A DNA stretch of 64,000 nt from Actinotalea lenta (GCF_030586465.1 NZ_JAUQYP010000001.1:1879834-1943833), one strand, 5' to 3'; positions 26,758 to 36,710 are shown, numbered from the stretch's first letter. The notes: generated by a model from the letters alone, not told the origin. Translations and numbers: made by a program.

Positions 26758-27696
26758 CTAGGTGGAGCGCAGGAGCGGTGCCAGCAGGCCGTGCAGGAGG
26801 TGGGGATGCCGCAGCTCGGTGGTCGTCCACCGGGCGACCGAACGGCGACCGCCCGCCCGGAGCCGGTCCTCCCGCCGCTTCTCGTCCCAGAGCACGGCTT
26901 CCGGAGCGCGCCCGGAAGGGTTGGTCCGCCCGTACTTGACGCGACCGTCGAACTCTCCCACCACGCTCTGCTCGGGCCACCAGAAGTCCGAGCGTCCGAT
27001 CAGGCCCCGCCCGTCGAGGTGCTCGTGCTGGCGCGCCGGCGCGGGCAGTCCCAGGTCGTCGATGACGACGGCGGACCAGGACTCCCCGGGACTCTCCGAC
27101 TCGGGGTTCGCGAGCCGCACGACGCGACGCGCGCGACGCACGCCCGTCCGGCCTGCCAACGACGCGCAGGTCTCCTCCAGCGCCGCGCGGGACACCAACC
27201 TGCACCGCAGTGCGGCGTCGGCGGCGACCACCCCGCTGGCAGCGCCCATGAGGCGGGCGGTGTCGAGGACGGCACGCGCGGGCGACGCGACGGCCCACCG
27301 TCCCACCCGGACGACGTCGTCCGGGTCGAGCGGCCCCATCGGGTGCAGGTGGCGCCCCGGCTTGCGGCCGTGGCGCTGCGCCACGGCGACGTGGACCACG
27401 GACGGTGCGGCTCCCAGCAGCGGCAGGCCGTGCAGCACGACCGCCGCCGGCCCGGCCACGACGGTGTCGGGCAGACCGGTCAGGACCGCCTCGACCCACC
27501 GGCGGTAGCGCTCCTCCGGCGTCAGCTCCGTAGCGACGGCGTAGACACCGCGCGCGACGCGAGTGAGCGCACCGCGCCGGAGCCAGGCGTCGAGGTCCGA
27601 CCGCGACGCGCCTACGCGCCGTGCCGACGCAGTCGTCACGACCCCCTGCGCGGCGAGGGCGGCGAGCACCTCGGGCGGGAGGTCCGGTGCACGCAT
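26758..27696 (-). CDS. AbiEi-type antitoxin N-domain with nuclease-like C-domain (orphan)
   Basis: 312 residues. The N-terminus (about 10-55) resembles the AbiEi_4 winged-helix antitoxin domain: LAALAAQGVVTTASARRVGA, then WLRRGALTRVARGVYAV. The C-terminal part (about 195-270) resembles DUF559/Vsr-like PD-(D/E)XK proteins: GRGLIGRSDFWWPEQSVVGE followed by FDGRVKY. No toxin of the AbiEii nucleotidyltransferase family lies beside it, so it is not a normal type IV toxin-antitoxin pair. Many actinobacteria carry such solitary genes, function unknown. Its position between repeats suggests accessory DNA. Confidence 0.75.
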   Translation of the reverse strand: MRAPDLPPEVLAALAAQGVVTTASARRVGASRSDLDAWLRRGALTRVARGVYAVATELTPEERYRRWVEAVLTGLPDTVVAGPAAVVLHGLPLLGAAPSVVHVAVAQRHGRKPGRHLHPMGPLDPDDVVRVGRWAVASPARAVLDTARLMGAASGVVAADAALRCRLVSRAALEETCASLAGRTGVRRARRVVRLANPESESPGESWSAVVIDDLGLPAPARQHEHLDGRGLIGRSDFWWPEQSVVGEFDGRVKYGRTNPSGRAPEAVLWDEKRREDRLRAGGRRSVARWTTTELRHPHLLHGLLAPLLRST

Positions 27697-27702
27697 GCCG
27701 CC

Positions 27703-27708
27703 ACCCTG
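27703..27708 (-). promoter_or_regulatory. Putative -10 of the AbiEi-like gene (leaderless)
   Basis: On the minus strand CAGGGT lies 6 bases before the ATG at 27696. Confidence 0.3.
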
Positions 27709-27794
27709 CCCTGCCGAGCCCGACGCTCGAGGCCGCCCCCCATCCCCTCAGTGGACGGACACCCCGCGCCATCGCCTGTGGACGGACCGCGCCA

Positions 27795-27832
27795 TCACGC
27801 GCAGGTCGCGGCGTCACGCGCAGGTCGCGGCG
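27795..27832. repeat. 19-bp direct repeat, two copies
   Basis: Two perfect adjacent copies of TCACGCGCAGGTCGCGGCG at 27795-27813 and 27814-27832. They share the core GTCGCGGCG with the next array, but in inverse orientation. Confidence 0.85.
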
Positions 27833-27853
27833 TCCCGAGCGCCGCGATCTGGT

Positions 27854-27925
27854 CCGGGCGCCGCGACGTGGACCGGGCGCCGCGACGTGGACCGGGCGCC
27901 GCGACGTGGACCGGGCGCCGCGACG
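27854..27925. repeat. 19-bp tandem repeat, nearly four copies
   Basis: Units CCGGGCGCCGCGACGTGGA begin at 27854, 27873, 27892 and 27911; the last is incomplete. The core CGCCGCGAC is the complement of the core in the array at 27795, so the two arrays can fold on each other or bind the same protein in two orientations. The region lies between two minus-strand genes. Confidence 0.85.
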
Positions 27926-27948
27926 CGCCTTGTGCCAGGGACGGGCTG

Positions 27949-28809
27949 TCAGCGCAGGAGGCGGGACAGGCGGCGGTCGGCCAGTGGCTTGCCGTCCGTC
28001 TGGCACGTGGCGCAGTACTGGAGCGACGAGTCGGCGAAGGACACCTCGCGAACCACGTCACCGCACACCGGGCAGGGTTCGCCCGTCCTGCCGTGCACCT
28101 GCATCCCGCGGCGCTTGGCGTCCTTGAGCTCGGCCGCAGGGCGGCCGGACGCCTCGGCGACGGCCGAGGTCAGCACCTGCCGGATCACGTCGTGCAGGCG
28201 CCCCACGGCTACGGCGTCCAGCCGCGCGGAGAGCGCGAACGGGCTCATCCGGGCCGCGTGCAGGATCTCGTCGGAGTACGCGTTGCCGATGCCGGCGATC
28301 GTGCCCTGGTCCCGCAGCAGCCCCTTGATCTGCTGGTTCCGCGCCGCGGCGAGCTCGGCGAGCCGGTCCGGCGTGAACTCGTCCGAGAGCGGGTCGACGC
28401 CGAGCGTGGCGACCTGTTCGACATCGGTCGGCTCGCTCACGACGTGCACAGCGAGCCGTTTGCGCGTGCCGTACTCGGAGAGCTCGAAGCCCGCTCCGTC
28501 GTCCAGCCGGACGCGTAGCGCCAACGGCGAGCGCCCCGGCCTGACCGGCGCCGTCGAGACCTTCTCCGACCACTTCAGCCAGCCGCCCCTCGACAGGTGC
28601 ATGAGCAGGTGCGGTCCGGTGGTGACCAGGTCCAGCCACTTGCCGTGCCGGGAGGCGCCGGTGACCTCCTGGCCGACGAGGGCCTCCAGCGGCGGGTCGA
28701 ACGTCTTCAGCGCGCCGATCGCCCCGACGCCGACCCCGGCGATCGTCCGGCCGACGGCGCGGGCGGTCAGGAACCGGGCGAGTCCTTCGACCTCGGGGAG
28801 CTCTGGCAC
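27949..28809 (-). CDS. Fpg/Nei family DNA glycosylase
   Basis: Bifunctional DNA glycosylase/AP lyase for oxidised bases. 286 residues with the N-terminal nucleophile motif PELPEVE (Pro2, Glu3 after Met removal), the H2TH region ([20 protein letters not shown]) and a C-terminal zinc finger (CPVCG and [10 protein letters not shown]). Whether it prefers 8-oxoguanine or oxidised pyrimidines cannot be told from sequence. A second family member is at 59856. The start is GTG, with CACGAT 6 bases upstream. Confidence 0.93.
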   Translation of the reverse strand: MPELPEVEGLARFLTARAVGRTIAGVGVGAIGALKTFDPPLEALVGQEVTGASRHGKWLDLVTTGPHLLMHLSRGGWLKWSEKVSTAPVRPGRSPLALRVRLDDGAGFELSEYGTRKRLAVHVVSEPTDVEQVATLGVDPLSDEFTPDRLAELAAARNQQIKGLLRDQGTIAGIGNAYSDEILHAARMSPFALSARLDAVAVGRLHDVIRQVLTSAVAEASGRPAAELKDAKRRGMQVHGRTGEPCPVCGDVVREVSFADSSLQYCATCQTDGKPLADRRLSRLLR

Positions 28810-28815
28810 GCGTTC

Positions 28816-28821
28816 ATCGTG
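28816..28821 (-). promoter_or_regulatory. Putative -10 of the Fpg/Nei gene (leaderless)
   Basis: On the minus strand CACGAT lies 6 bases before the GTG at 28809. Confidence 0.3.
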
Positions 28822-28901
28822 CCGCGCCGGGGCCGTTCCCGACAGGTCAGCGGTGCCTCAGGACGCGGATCCGGCCGCCCGGGGCGGCCGTCGTCGGCCA
28901 C

Positions 28902-28907
28902 TAGGCT
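28902..28907 (+). promoter_or_regulatory. Putative -10 of proS (leaderless)
   Basis: TAGGCT lies 7 bases before the proS ATG, followed by GGCGCCC. The same arrangement occurs before dapB and, with TAGGTT, before dapA. Confidence 0.5.
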
Positions 28908-28914
28908 GGCGCCC

Positions 28915-30726
28915 ATGCTGCTGCGGATGTCGACCCTGTTCGTGCGCACCCTGCGGGAAGACCCCGCGGACGCCGAGGTCCCGAGCCACCGGCTCCTGGT
29001 CCGGGCCGGTTACATCCGGCGTGCTGCTCCCGGCATCTACACCTGGCTACCGCTCGGCCTGAAGGTGCTGGCGAAGGTCGAGCAGGTCATTCGCGAGGAG
29101 ATGGACGCGATCGGCGCGCAGGAGGTGCACTTCCCGGCCCTGCTCCCGCGCGAGCCGTACGAGCGGACCGGGCGCTGGACCGAGTACGGCCCCAACCTGT
29201 TCCGGCTGCACGACCGCCGGGAGAACGACTACCTCCTGGCTCCCACGCACGAGGAGATGTTCACGCTCCTGGTCAAGGACCTGTACTCGTCCTACAAGGA
29301 CCTACCGCTCGCGCTCTACCAGATCCAGACCAAGTACCGCGACGAGGCGAGGCCGCGTGCGGGCCTGCTCCGCGGGCGTGAGTTCGTCATGAAGGACGCC
29401 TACTCCTTCGACGTCGACGACGCCGGGCTGGACGCCGCCTACCTGCGCCAGCGGGAGGCCTACCAGCGGATCTTCACCCGGCTGGGGCTGGACTACGTGG
29501 TCGTTGCGGCGATGTCCGGTGCGATGGGCGGGTCGCGCAGCGAGGAGTTCCTGATGCCGACGCCGGTCGGCGAGGACACCTTCGTGCGGTCGCCGGGCGG
29601 GTACGCGGCCAACGTCGAGGCCGTCACGACGCCGGTGCCGGCCCCGGTGCCGTTCGACGACGCCCCTGACGCGCACGTCGAGGACACGCCGGACACCCCC
29701 ACGATCGAGAGCCTGGTGGCCGCCGCGAACGAGCGCTTCGCACGCCCGGACAGGCCGTGGACGGCGGCGGACACCCTGAAGAACGTCGTCGTGGCCGTGG
29801 TCGCCCCGGACGGTACTCGCGAGCTGGTCGTCGTCGGCGTCCCGGGCGACCGCGAGGTGGACATGACGCGGCTCGAGGCCGCGCTCGCGCCCGCCAGCGT
29901 GGAGGCCGCGGGGGAGGCGGACTTCGCGGCACACCCCGAGCTGGTCAAGGGCTACATCGGTCCCACGGTCCTGGGCGTGGCGAACACCGGTCGGCCGGAC
30001 GCCGTGCGGTACCTGCTCGATCCCCGCGTCGTGCCGGGCACGCGCTGGATCACCGGCGCCAACGAGCCGGGCCGCCACGTGTTCGACCTGGTCGCTGGGC
30101 GCGACTTCGCCGCGGACGGCGCGGTCGAGGCCGCCGAGATCCGCGCCGGGGATCCGGCGCCGGACGGCTCCGGTCCGCTGGAGCTGGCCCGAGGGATCGA
30201 GATCGGTCACATCTTCGCCCTGGGCCGCAAGTACGCCGACGCTCTCGGTCTGTCCGTCCTGGACGAGAACGGCAAGGCCGTCACCGTCACGATGGGCTCG
30301 TACGGGATCGGGGTGTCGCGCGCGGTGGCCGCCCTGGCCGAGACCAACCACGACGGGGCGGGCCTTGCCTGGCCCGCTTCGGTGGCACCGGCCCACGTGC
30401 ACCTGGTGGCGGCCGGCAAGGACGAGGCCGTGCGGACCGCGTGCGAGGAGCTCGCGGCGGACCTGCAGGGGCAGGGCGTGGAGGTGCTCTACGACGATCG
30501 TCCGCGGGTGTCACCCGGTGTGAAGTTCGCCGACGCGGAGCTGCTGGGCCTGCCGATCATCGTCACGGTCGGCCGGAGCCTGGCCGACGGTGTGGTCGAG
30601 GTGCGCCTGCGGCGTCCGCAGGACGCCGGTCTCGCCGTTGGCGAGCGTCCCGAGGCCGAGCGGGTCCCGGTCGGCGACGCGGCCGCGCGGATCGGGGCGC
30701 TGGTCGCCGCGCTCGTGGAGGGCTGA
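28915..30726 (+). CDS. proS: Prolyl-tRNA synthetase
   Basis: Class II aminoacyl-tRNA synthetase charging tRNA-Pro. 603 residues, bacterial type: catalytic core with THEEMF (111-116) and motif 2 around [10 protein letters not shown] (141-150), the inserted editing domain at about 225-385, motif 3 [14 protein letters not shown], and the anticodon-binding domain ([10 protein letters not shown] onward). ATG 28915 is favoured by the TAGGCT hexamer; ATG 28927 is possible. A short 6-bp hairpin (30728-30742) follows the stop. Confidence 0.97.
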   Translation: MLLRMSTLFVRTLREDPADAEVPSHRLLVRAGYIRRAAPGIYTWLPLGLKVLAKVEQVIREEMDAIGAQEVHFPALLPREPYERTGRWTEYGPNLFRLHDRRENDYLLAPTHEEMFTLLVKDLYSSYKDLPLALYQIQTKYRDEARPRAGLLRGREFVMKDAYSFDVDDAGLDAAYLRQREAYQRIFTRLGLDYVVVAAMSGAMGGSRSEEFLMPTPVGEDTFVRSPGGYAANVEAVTTPVPAPVPFDDAPDAHVEDTPDTPTIESLVAAANERFARPDRPWTAADTLKNVVVAVVAPDGTRELVVVGVPGDREVDMTRLEAALAPASVEAAGEADFAAHPELVKGYIGPTVLGVANTGRPDAVRYLLDPRVVPGTRWITGANEPGRHVFDLVAGRDFAADGAVEAAEIRAGDPAPDGSGPLELARGIEIGHIFALGRKYADALGLSVLDENGKAVTVTMGSYGIGVSRAVAALAETNHDGAGLAWPASVAPAHVHLVAAGKDEAVRTACEELAADLQGQGVEVLYDDRPRVSPGVKFADAELLGLPIIVTVGRSLADGVVEVRLRRPQDAGLAVGERPEAERVPVGDAAARIGALVAALVEG

Positions 30727-30727
30727 A

Positions 30728-30742
30728 GGCCGGCCACCGGCC
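30728..30742. terminator. Short hairpin between proS and the DUF4439 gene
   Basis: GGCCGG (30728-30733) pairs with CCGGCC (30737-30742) across a 3-nt loop in the 24-base gap between convergent stops. It is short, so confidence is low. Confidence 0.35.
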
Positions 30743-30750
30743 GGGGCGGG

Positions 30751-31740
30751 TCAGCCGGCGTCCGGCATGCCCGGCAGGTCCGGGACCGAGCCGGTGAGGC
30801 TCGCGGCGCGCTCCGCGGCGAGCGCGAAGGCGTCGAGCAGCGGTAGCCGCGCGCCCGGTGCGGTGCGGCTGGCCAGGTCGAGCCACAGGGCGCCGAGGGC
30901 TGTCTCGAGTCGCTCCAGGGCGGCGGAGCGATCCGCGGCGGTCGAGCTCACCGCGAGGAGCGCGGCGGGCAGGTCGTAGGAGGCGCGGCGTGGGTCGTCC
31001 GCGGTGCCCGCGAGGCCGGCCACCTCGGCCCAGGCCTGCGCACGCGATCGGTGGTCGGCCGCGATGGCCGCCGCCGCGGTGCGTGGCGATCCGTCGGTCC
31101 GCGCCGCCTCGACCTCCCACGCAAGGCCGAGGGCGTCCTCGGAGACGATCGCCGGCACCAGGGCCGGGGCGGACAGCCCCGCCGGAACCTGATCGGGACC
31201 GACGGCGGGCCGGGAGTCGGGGGTCGTCAGGCCGGCTGCGGACGCGAGGTGCACTGCCAGCAGCCTGCGCGAGACGCCGATGGACGCGAGCAGCCTCGCC
31301 AGCCGGCCGTCGACGGCCGTCGCCGCGTCCGCCTCGGCGCTCGCGCTCGCGGCGACCAGGCGCTCCACGACGTCGGCGGGGGACACCTGGGCCTCGTCGC
31401 CCGGGCCCGTCGCTGCGCTGTCGGACGGGAAGGGCACCCAGACGCCGCCGAGCTCGGTCAGGTGCCGGTCCGACGCCGACGAGACGGCGCGTAGCGTCGT
31501 CGAGACCGGGTCGACGGCGCGTCGTGCGGCGTCCGTCGCCGCGCGCGCGATGTCCCGAGCGGCGACCGCCTGCCGTTGCCGGGCCTGCTCGAGCGCACCG
31601 GCGCTGGGGGTGGTTCGCTCCCCGGACTCGACCCGCAGTGCGGCGCAGCCCGCTAGTGGTGCGCCGAGCAGCGTCGCGGCGAGCACGAGGACCAGTGTCC
31701 GGCGGGCGCGCGTGCGCGGTGAGGTGTGCCTGGCGTCCAT
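30751..31740 (-). CDS. DUF4439-type lipoprotein
   Basis: 329 residues starting with a basic n-region, a hydrophobic helix and the lipobox LAGC (Cys about 32), so an anchored exported lipoprotein. An Ala-rich helical region follows. The last about 150 residues match the DUF4439 ferritin-like helical pattern ([49 protein letters not shown]). Function unknown. It is divergent from rimP, the usual place for DUF4439 genes in actinobacteria. CAGGAT lies 8 bases before the ATG. Confidence 0.8.
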   Translation of the reverse strand: MDARHTSPRTRARRTLVLVLAATLLGAPLAGCAALRVESGERTTPSAGALEQARQRQAVAARDIARAATDAARRAVDPVSTTLRAVSSASDRHLTELGGVWVPFPSDSAATGPGDEAQVSPADVVERLVAASASAEADAATAVDGRLARLLASIGVSRRLLAVHLASAAGLTTPDSRPAVGPDQVPAGLSAPALVPAIVSEDALGLAWEVEAARTDGSPRTAAAAIAADHRSRAQAWAEVAGLAGTADDPRRASYDLPAALLAVSSTAADRSAALERLETALGALWLDLASRTAPGARLPLLDAFALAAERAASLTGSVPDLPGMPDAG

Positions 31741-31748
31741 CGCGGGTG

Positions 31749-31754
31749 ATCCTG
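31749..31754 (-). promoter_or_regulatory. Putative -10 of the DUF4439 lipoprotein gene
   Basis: On the minus strand CAGGAT lies 8 bases before the ATG, one base wider than the other cases. Confidence 0.3.
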
Positions 31755-31793
31755 CCACGTCGGCAGTGCGCGGCCGGGGGGCCGCGGACTCGT

Positions 31794-31799
31794 TACGCT
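31794..31799 (+). promoter_or_regulatory. Putative -10 of the rimP-nusA operon
   Basis: TACGCT in the 119-base divergent gap, 60 bases before the rimP ATG. Unlike the leaderless genes, rimP has a ribosome site (gggaggc), so this transcript would have a leader of about 53 nt. No clear -35. Confidence 0.35.
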
Positions 31800-31859
31800 G
31801 GGCTCGACAAGTCCACAGGGTCGTCCAGGCAGGCCCGACACGACCCACGGGAGGCGACC

Positions 31860-32348
31860 ATGGCCCCGCACACTCCTCAGGAGCGCGTACGCGCAGCGGT
31901 CGAACCGGCCGTCGCCGGGGTCGGGCTGCTCCTGGAGGACGTCGTGGTGACCCGGGCGGGTCGCCGCTCCGTGGTGCGGGTCGTGGTCGACCTGCCCGAC
32001 GGTCCAGGCGGGGTGGACTCCGACAGGTTGGCCGACGTCTCGCGAGCCGTGTCGTCCGCGATGGATGTGGCCGACCCGGTGGCCGGCCCCTACCTGCTCG
32101 AGGTCTCCACGCCGGGCACGGACCGGCCGCTCACCGAGGGCCGGCACTTCCGCCGCGCGGTGGGACACCTCGTGCGCCTGACGCTGGTGGACGGCGCGAC
32201 CCGTCACGGGCGGCTGGTCGCCGCGGGGAGCGAGCTGACGCTGGAGGCTGCGGACGGTTCGACGGCATCGGTCCCTGCCGACCAGGTGGTCCGCGGAGTC
32301 GTCGAGGTCGAGCTGTCCCGCTCCGCCGACGAGGAGGGAGACGTCTGA
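31860..32348 (+). CDS. rimP: Ribosome maturation factor RimP
   Basis: 30S assembly factor. 162 residues with the N-terminal alpha/beta domain ([20 protein letters not shown]), the family sequence [14 protein letters not shown] and a C-terminal Sm-like barrel. ATG start after gggaggcgacc. Stop overlaps the nusA ATG by one base; rimP-nusA-ylxR-infB is a universal operon. Confidence 0.97.
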   Translation: MAPHTPQERVRAAVEPAVAGVGLLLEDVVVTRAGRRSVVRVVVDLPDGPGGVDSDRLADVSRAVSSAMDVADPVAGPYLLEVSTPGTDRPLTEGRHFRRAVGHLVRLTLVDGATRHGRLVAAGSELTLEAADGSTASVPADQVVRGVVEVELSRSADEEGDV

Positions 32349-33394
32349 TGGACATCGACATGACCGCGCTGCGCCTCGTCGAGCACGAGCGGGGCATCAG
32401 CCTGGACACCTTGGTGGGCGCGATCGAGCAGGCGTTGCTCTCGGCGTACCACCGGACGCCGGGTGCGTACACCTCCGCCCGCGTGGAGGTCGACCGCCGC
32501 ACCGGGCACGTCGCGGTGTGGGCCCGTGAGCCCCTGCCGGTGGAGGAGGGCGCGGAGCCGGCGTGGTCGGAGGAGTTCGACCACACCCCTGAGGGCTTCG
32601 GCCGGGTCGCCACCGCGACCGCGCGTCAGGTGATCGTGCAGCGGCTGCGTGACGTCGAGGACGAGCAGGTCCTGGGGACGTTCCGCGGTTCGAAAGGCGA
32701 GCTCCTGGCCGGCGTGGTCCAGCAGGGGCGGGATCCGCGCACCGTCCTGGTCCAGGTCCGGGGCACGGAGGCCGTGCTGCCGCACCACGAGCAGGTGCCC
32801 ACCGAGCGTTACGTGCACGGTGAGCGGCTGCGCGCATACGTCCTGGACGTGTCCCGAGGGCCCAAGGGGCCGTCGATCACGCTGTCGCGCACCCACCCGG
32901 CGCTCGTGCAGAAGCTGTTCGAGCTCGAGGTCCCGGAGGTCGCCGACGGGTCGGTGCAGATCACCGCGATCGCGAGGGAGGCTGGCCACCGGACCAAGAT
33001 CGCGGTCCGCTCCACGGTCCAGGGGCTCAACGCCAAGGGGGCGTGCATCGGACCCATGGGCGCTCGGGTGCGCGCGGTGATGGCCGAGCTCAGGGGCGAG
33101 AAGATCGACATCGTCGACCACAGCGACGACCCCGCCACGTTCGTGGCCAACGCGCTGTCGCCGGCCCGGGTCAGCTCGGTGACCGTCGTGGACGAGGCAG
33201 CCCGGGCCGCACGTGTCGTGGTCCCCGACTACCAGCTCTCGCTCGCGATCGGCAAGGAAGGTCAGAACGCCCGGCTCGCGGCCAAGCTCACCGGGTGGCG
33301 GATCGACATCCGGTCCGACGAGGCGCCGGCCGTCGAGACCTCCGCGCAGGGTGGGTCGGCGGGACCCGACACGCCCCCGACTCACGGTTCGTGA
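32348..33394 (+). CDS. nusA: Transcription termination/antitermination protein NusA
   Basis: Binds RNA polymerase and controls pausing, termination and rRNA antitermination. 348 residues: N-terminal RNA polymerase-binding domain (1 to about 120), S1 domain (about 125-200, [11 protein letters not shown] to ITLSRTHP), KH1 ([16 protein letters not shown]) and KH2 ([20 protein letters not shown]). The short Ser/Pro tail ends without acidic repeats, as in other actinobacteria. Confidence 0.98.
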   Translation: MDIDMTALRLVEHERGISLDTLVGAIEQALLSAYHRTPGAYTSARVEVDRRTGHVAVWAREPLPVEEGAEPAWSEEFDHTPEGFGRVATATARQVIVQRLRDVEDEQVLGTFRGSKGELLAGVVQQGRDPRTVLVQVRGTEAVLPHHEQVPTERYVHGERLRAYVLDVSRGPKGPSITLSRTHPALVQKLFELEVPEVADGSVQITAIAREAGHRTKIAVRSTVQGLNAKGACIGPMGARVRAVMAELRGEKIDIVDHSDDPATFVANALSPARVSSVTVVDEAARAARVVVPDYQLSLAIGKEGQNARLAAKLTGWRIDIRSDEAPAVETSAQGGSAGPDTPPTHGS

Positions 33395-33447
33395 CCGGGC
33401 GCGCTAGACTCGGTGCCGCTGGGCCGCGGGCCCGGCTCCCCGAGCAC

Positions 33448-33759
33448 GTGCACGACGGCGCCGCCGTCGAGGGTCGTGCTGCGGCCGGCGGGCCTAGCGG
33501 TCCGGTGCGGACGTGTGTGGGGTGCCGGGGGCGTGGTCCGCGCCACGCCCTGGTCCGAGTGGTCCGGGTCGAGCGGGACGGTCAGCTCCGTGCCGAGGTC
33601 GATCCGGGTCGGTCGCGCCCAGGACGGGGCGCGTGGTTGCACGACGACCCGCACTGCCTGGAGCTCGCCGAGAGGCGCCGGGCGCTGCAACGGGCTCTGC
33701 GTGCTCCGACGCTCGACGTGTCGGACGTACGCCGGGCGTTCGGCGTGGACCACGGCTAG
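33448..33759 (+). CDS. ylxR: YlxR-family RNA/RNase P-associated protein
   Basis: Small basic protein between nusA and infB; in Firmicutes YlxR (RnpM) binds RNase P RNA and affects gene expression. Motif VRTCVGCRGRGPRHALVRVV begins the conserved domain; later GRGAWLHDDPHCLELA. With GTG 33448 it has 103 residues; a GTG at 33505 directly before RTCVGC would give 84, close to the family length. A TAGACT element (33405-33410) may drive it separately. Confidence 0.88.
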   Translation: MHDGAAVEGRAAAGGPSGPVRTCVGCRGRGPRHALVRVVRVERDGQLRAEVDPGRSRPGRGAWLHDDPHCLELAERRRALQRALRAPTLDVSDVRRAFGVDHG

Positions 33760-33886
33760 CCGTCATGTCGTTCACCGAGTTGGGAAGCGGGTTGGAAGCC
33801 GATGGGCACCCGATGAGTACCTGGCGATGAGCACTCAGCACTAACGACGGTCCACCCTGTCCCGGGCGGGCCGAGACAGGAGAGTT
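33760..33886 (+). promoter_or_regulatory. infB leader with direct repeats and ribosome-site hairpin
   Basis: 127 bases, less GC-rich than the surroundings. It has imperfect direct repeats (GTTGGGAAGC / GTTGGAAGC and CCGATG / CGATGAG) and a 6-bp stem, CCTGTC (33856-33861) with GACAGG (33875-33880), whose right arm runs into the ribosome site aggag of infB. Translational control of IF-2 is possible. Inference only. Confidence 0.4.
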
Positions 33887-36703
33887 GTGGCAAAGGTCCG
33901 CGTCTACGAGCTCGCCAAGGAGCTCGGCGTCGAGAGCAAGGCCCTGATGGCCAAGCTGAACGAGCTCGGAGAGTTCGTGCGCTCGGCGTCCTCGACGATC
34001 GAACCCCCGGTCGTGCGCAAGCTGCGCGACCTGTATCCGGCTGGGGCAGTTGCTCCCGCCCCCAAGACCCCGAAGAAGCCCGCACCGGCGCCCGCTCCCG
34101 CGGCGCCGGAGGCACCTGCCGCTCCGGCTGCACCCGTCGAGTCCACCCCCCCGGCCGAAGCGCCGGCTGGCCAGACCCCGAGGCCTGCACCCGCGCCGAA
34201 GCCCGATCGGCCCGAGCCGGAGGAGTCTCCGGCCGCGTCCCGTGGCCAGAGCGACGGCGGCTCCGCGGAGCCGGCTCCGACGGAGCGTCAGGCCCCGACG
34301 CCCGGTCCCCGCCCCGCCCCGCGGCCCGGCGCGCCGCGGCCCGGGAACAACCCGTTCGCGTCCAGCCAGGGCATGCCCCGGCGGGACGGCGGCCCGCGTC
34401 CCGGTGGCCCGCGTCCTGGTGGCCCGCGTCCTGGTGGCCCGCGTCCTGGCAACAACCCGTTCGCCCCGAGCCAGGGCATGCCCCGCCCGGGCGGCGGTGA
34501 GCGCACCGGCGGCGGCGAGCGGTCGGGCGGGCCGCGCCCCGCAGGCCCGCGTCCCGGCGGTCAGCGGCCGAACCCCGGCATGATGCCGGGCCGGACCACC
34601 GTGGGTCGTCCGGGTGCCGGCGGCGGCGGTGCTGGCGGCGGCGGTGGTGGCCGTGGCGGCCGCGGCGGCGGTCCCGGTGGCGGCGGTCCCGGTGGCGGTG
34701 GCGGCGGCTTCCGTGGCGGGTTCGGCGGTGGCGGCGGTCGTGGCCGCGGTGGCGCCGGGCGCGGGAGCACGCAGGGCGCCTTCGGTCGTGCCGGCGGCAA
34801 GCCGGTCCGCGGCCGCAAGTCGAAGCGCGCCAAGCGCCAGGAGTTCGAGCAGATGCAGGCGCCGTCGATCGGCGGCGTGCAGGTCCCCCGTGGAGACGGC
34901 AAGACCGTGGTGCGGCTGCGCCACGGGTCGTCGCTCAACGACTTCGCGGACAAGATCGACGCGAACCCCGCCAGCCTGGTGACGGTGCTCTTCCACCTCG
35001 GTGAGATGGCCACGGCGACCCAGTCCCTGGACGAGGACACGTTCGGCACGCTGGGGGCCGAGCTCGGCTACCGCATCGAGATGGTGTCCGCCGAGGAGGA
35101 GGACCGCGAGCTGCTGGGCTCGTTCGACATCGACCTGGAGGCCGAGGAGGCCGCCGAGGACGACGAGGACCTGCAGCCCCGGCCGCCCGTGGTCACCGTC
35201 ATGGGCCACGTCGACCACGGCAAGACGAAGCTCCTGGACGCGATCCGGTCGGCGGACGTCGTGGCCGGTGAGGCGGGCGGCATCACCCAGCACATCGGCG
35301 CCTACCAGGTGCACGCCGAGCACGACGGCACCGACCGTGCGATCACCTTCATCGACACCCCGGGCCACGAGGCGTTCACCGCCATGCGTGCCCGTGGTGC
35401 GCAGGTGACCGACATCGCGATCCTCGTGGTGGCCGCGGACGACGGCGTGATGCCGCAGACCATCGAGGCGCTCAACCACGCCCAGGCGGCCGGCGTGCCG
35501 ATCGTCGTCGCGGTCAACAAGGTGGACAAGGAGGGCGCCAACCCGGCGAAGATCCGCCAGCAGCTCACCGAGTACAACCTGGTGGCCGAGGAGTACGGCG
35601 GCGACACCATGTTCGTCGACATCTCTGCGCTCAAGCGGATGGGCATCGACGAGCTCCTGGACGCGGTCCTGCTGACCGCGGACGCGGCTCTCGACCTGCG
35701 GGCCAACCCTGACAAGGACGCGCGCGGCGTGGCCGTCGAGGCGAACCTGGACAAGGGACGCGGAGCCGTGGCCACGGTGCTGGTCCAGTCGGGCACCTTG
35801 CGGGTCGGCGACGCGATCGTCGCGGGGACCGCGCACGGTCGCGTGCGTGCGCTGTTCGACGAGCACGGGGAGACCCTCCCCGAGGCCACGCCGGCCCGTC
35901 CGGTCCAGGTGCTCGGCCTGACGTCGGTGCCCCGCGCCGGTGACACCTTCCTGGTGGCGCCGGACGACCGCACGGCTCGGCAGATCGCCGAGAAGCGTGA
36001 GGCCGCCGAGCGGGCCGCCCTCCTGGCCAAGCGCCGCAAGCGGATCAGCCTCGAGGACTTCACCCAGGCCCTGCAGCAGGGCAAGGTCGAGACCCTGAAC
36101 CTGGTGCTCAAGGGCGACGTGTCCGGTGCCGTCGAGGCTCTCGAGGACGCGCTGCTCAAGATCGACGTGGGCGAGGAGGTCGCGCTGCGCGTCATCCACC
36201 GCGGTGTGGGTGCGATCACGCAGAACGACGTCAACCTCGCCACCGTCGACAACGCGATCATCTTGGGCTTCAACGTGAAGTACGCCGAGCGCGTGGAGGA
36301 CCTCGCGGAGCGCGAGGGCGTCGACGTGCGGTTCTACTCCGTCATCTACCAGGCGATCGAGGACGTCGAGGCGGCTCTCAAGGGCATGCTCAAGCCGGAG
36401 TACGAGGAGGTCCAGCTCGGTACGGCCGAGGTGCGAGAGATCTTCCGGTCCTCCCGCGCCGGCAACATCGCCGGTTCGCTGGTGCGCTCCGGGACCATCC
36501 GGCGCAACGCCAAGGCGCGCGTGCTGCGCGGAGGTACCGTGCTCGCCGAGAACCTGTCGATCGAGTCGCTCAAGCGGTTCAAGGACGACGCGACCGAGGT
36601 CCGCGAGGGCTACGAGTGCGGCATCGGGCTCGGGTCCTACAACGACATCGCGATCGACGACGTCATCGAGACCTACGAGATGCGCGAGAAGCCGCGCTCC
36701 TGA
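33887..36703 (+). CDS. infB: Translation initiation factor IF-2
   Basis: GTPase that brings initiator tRNA to the 30S subunit. 938 residues. IF2 N-domain [19 protein letters not shown], then a long Pro/Ala/Gly/Arg-rich low-complexity region (about 55-305) with (GPRPG)n and GGGGG runs, typical of actinobacteria. G domain: MGHVDHGK (439-446), DTPGH (490-494), NKVD (544-547). Domains II, III and IV follow. GTG start with aggaga upstream. The G/R-rich region is encoded by DNA repeats (34391-34450). Confidence 0.98.
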   Translation: MAKVRVYELAKELGVESKALMAKLNELGEFVRSASSTIEPPVVRKLRDLYPAGAVAPAPKTPKKPAPAPAPAAPEAPAAPAAPVESTPPAEAPAGQTPRPAPAPKPDRPEPEESPAASRGQSDGGSAEPAPTERQAPTPGPRPAPRPGAPRPGNNPFASSQGMPRRDGGPRPGGPRPGGPRPGGPRPGNNPFAPSQGMPRPGGGERTGGGERSGGPRPAGPRPGGQRPNPGMMPGRTTVGRPGAGGGGAGGGGGGRGGRGGGPGGGGPGGGGGGFRGGFGGGGGRGRGGAGRGSTQGAFGRAGGKPVRGRKSKRAKRQEFEQMQAPSIGGVQVPRGDGKTVVRLRHGSSLNDFADKIDANPASLVTVLFHLGEMATATQSLDEDTFGTLGAELGYRIEMVSAEEEDRELLGSFDIDLEAEEAAEDDEDLQPRPPVVTVMGHVDHGKTKLLDAIRSADVVAGEAGGITQHIGAYQVHAEHDGTDRAITFIDTPGHEAFTAMRARGAQVTDIAILVVAADDGVMPQTIEALNHAQAAGVPIVVAVNKVDKEGANPAKIRQQLTEYNLVAEEYGGDTMFVDISALKRMGIDELLDAVLLTADAALDLRANPDKDARGVAVEANLDKGRGAVATVLVQSGTLRVGDAIVAGTAHGRVRALFDEHGETLPEATPARPVQVLGLTSVPRAGDTFLVAPDDRTARQIAEKREAAERAALLAKRRKRISLEDFTQALQQGKVETLNLVLKGDVSGAVEALEDALLKIDVGEEVALRVIHRGVGAITQNDVNLATVDNAIILGFNVKYAERVEDLAEREGVDVRFYSVIYQAIEDVEAALKGMLKPEYEEVQLGTAEVREIFRSSRAGNIAGSLVRSGTIRRNAKARVLRGGTVLAENLSIESLKRFKDDATEVREGYECGIGLGSYNDIAIDDVIETYEMREKPRS
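34391..34450 (+). repeat. 15-bp tandem repeat inside infB, four copies
   Basis: Four units close to GGCCCGCGTCCTGGT (34391, 34406, 34421, 34436) encode repeated GPRPG. They are flanked by two copies of a longer segment encoding NNPFAxSQGMPR (from about 34345 and 34450), so the region grew by duplication. Length differences between strains would stay in frame. Confidence 0.8.
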
Positions 36704-36710
36704 GGTCTCC

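Noticed and set aside
26758-27696. Complete type IV toxin-antitoxin pair
   Set aside because: Only an AbiEi-like domain is present; the neighbouring genes are a glycosylase and a GNAT gene with core-genome relatives, not an AbiEii toxin.
26461-27925. CRISPR array
   Set aside because: Units of 15 and 19 bp are directly adjacent with no unique spacers, and there are no cas genes.
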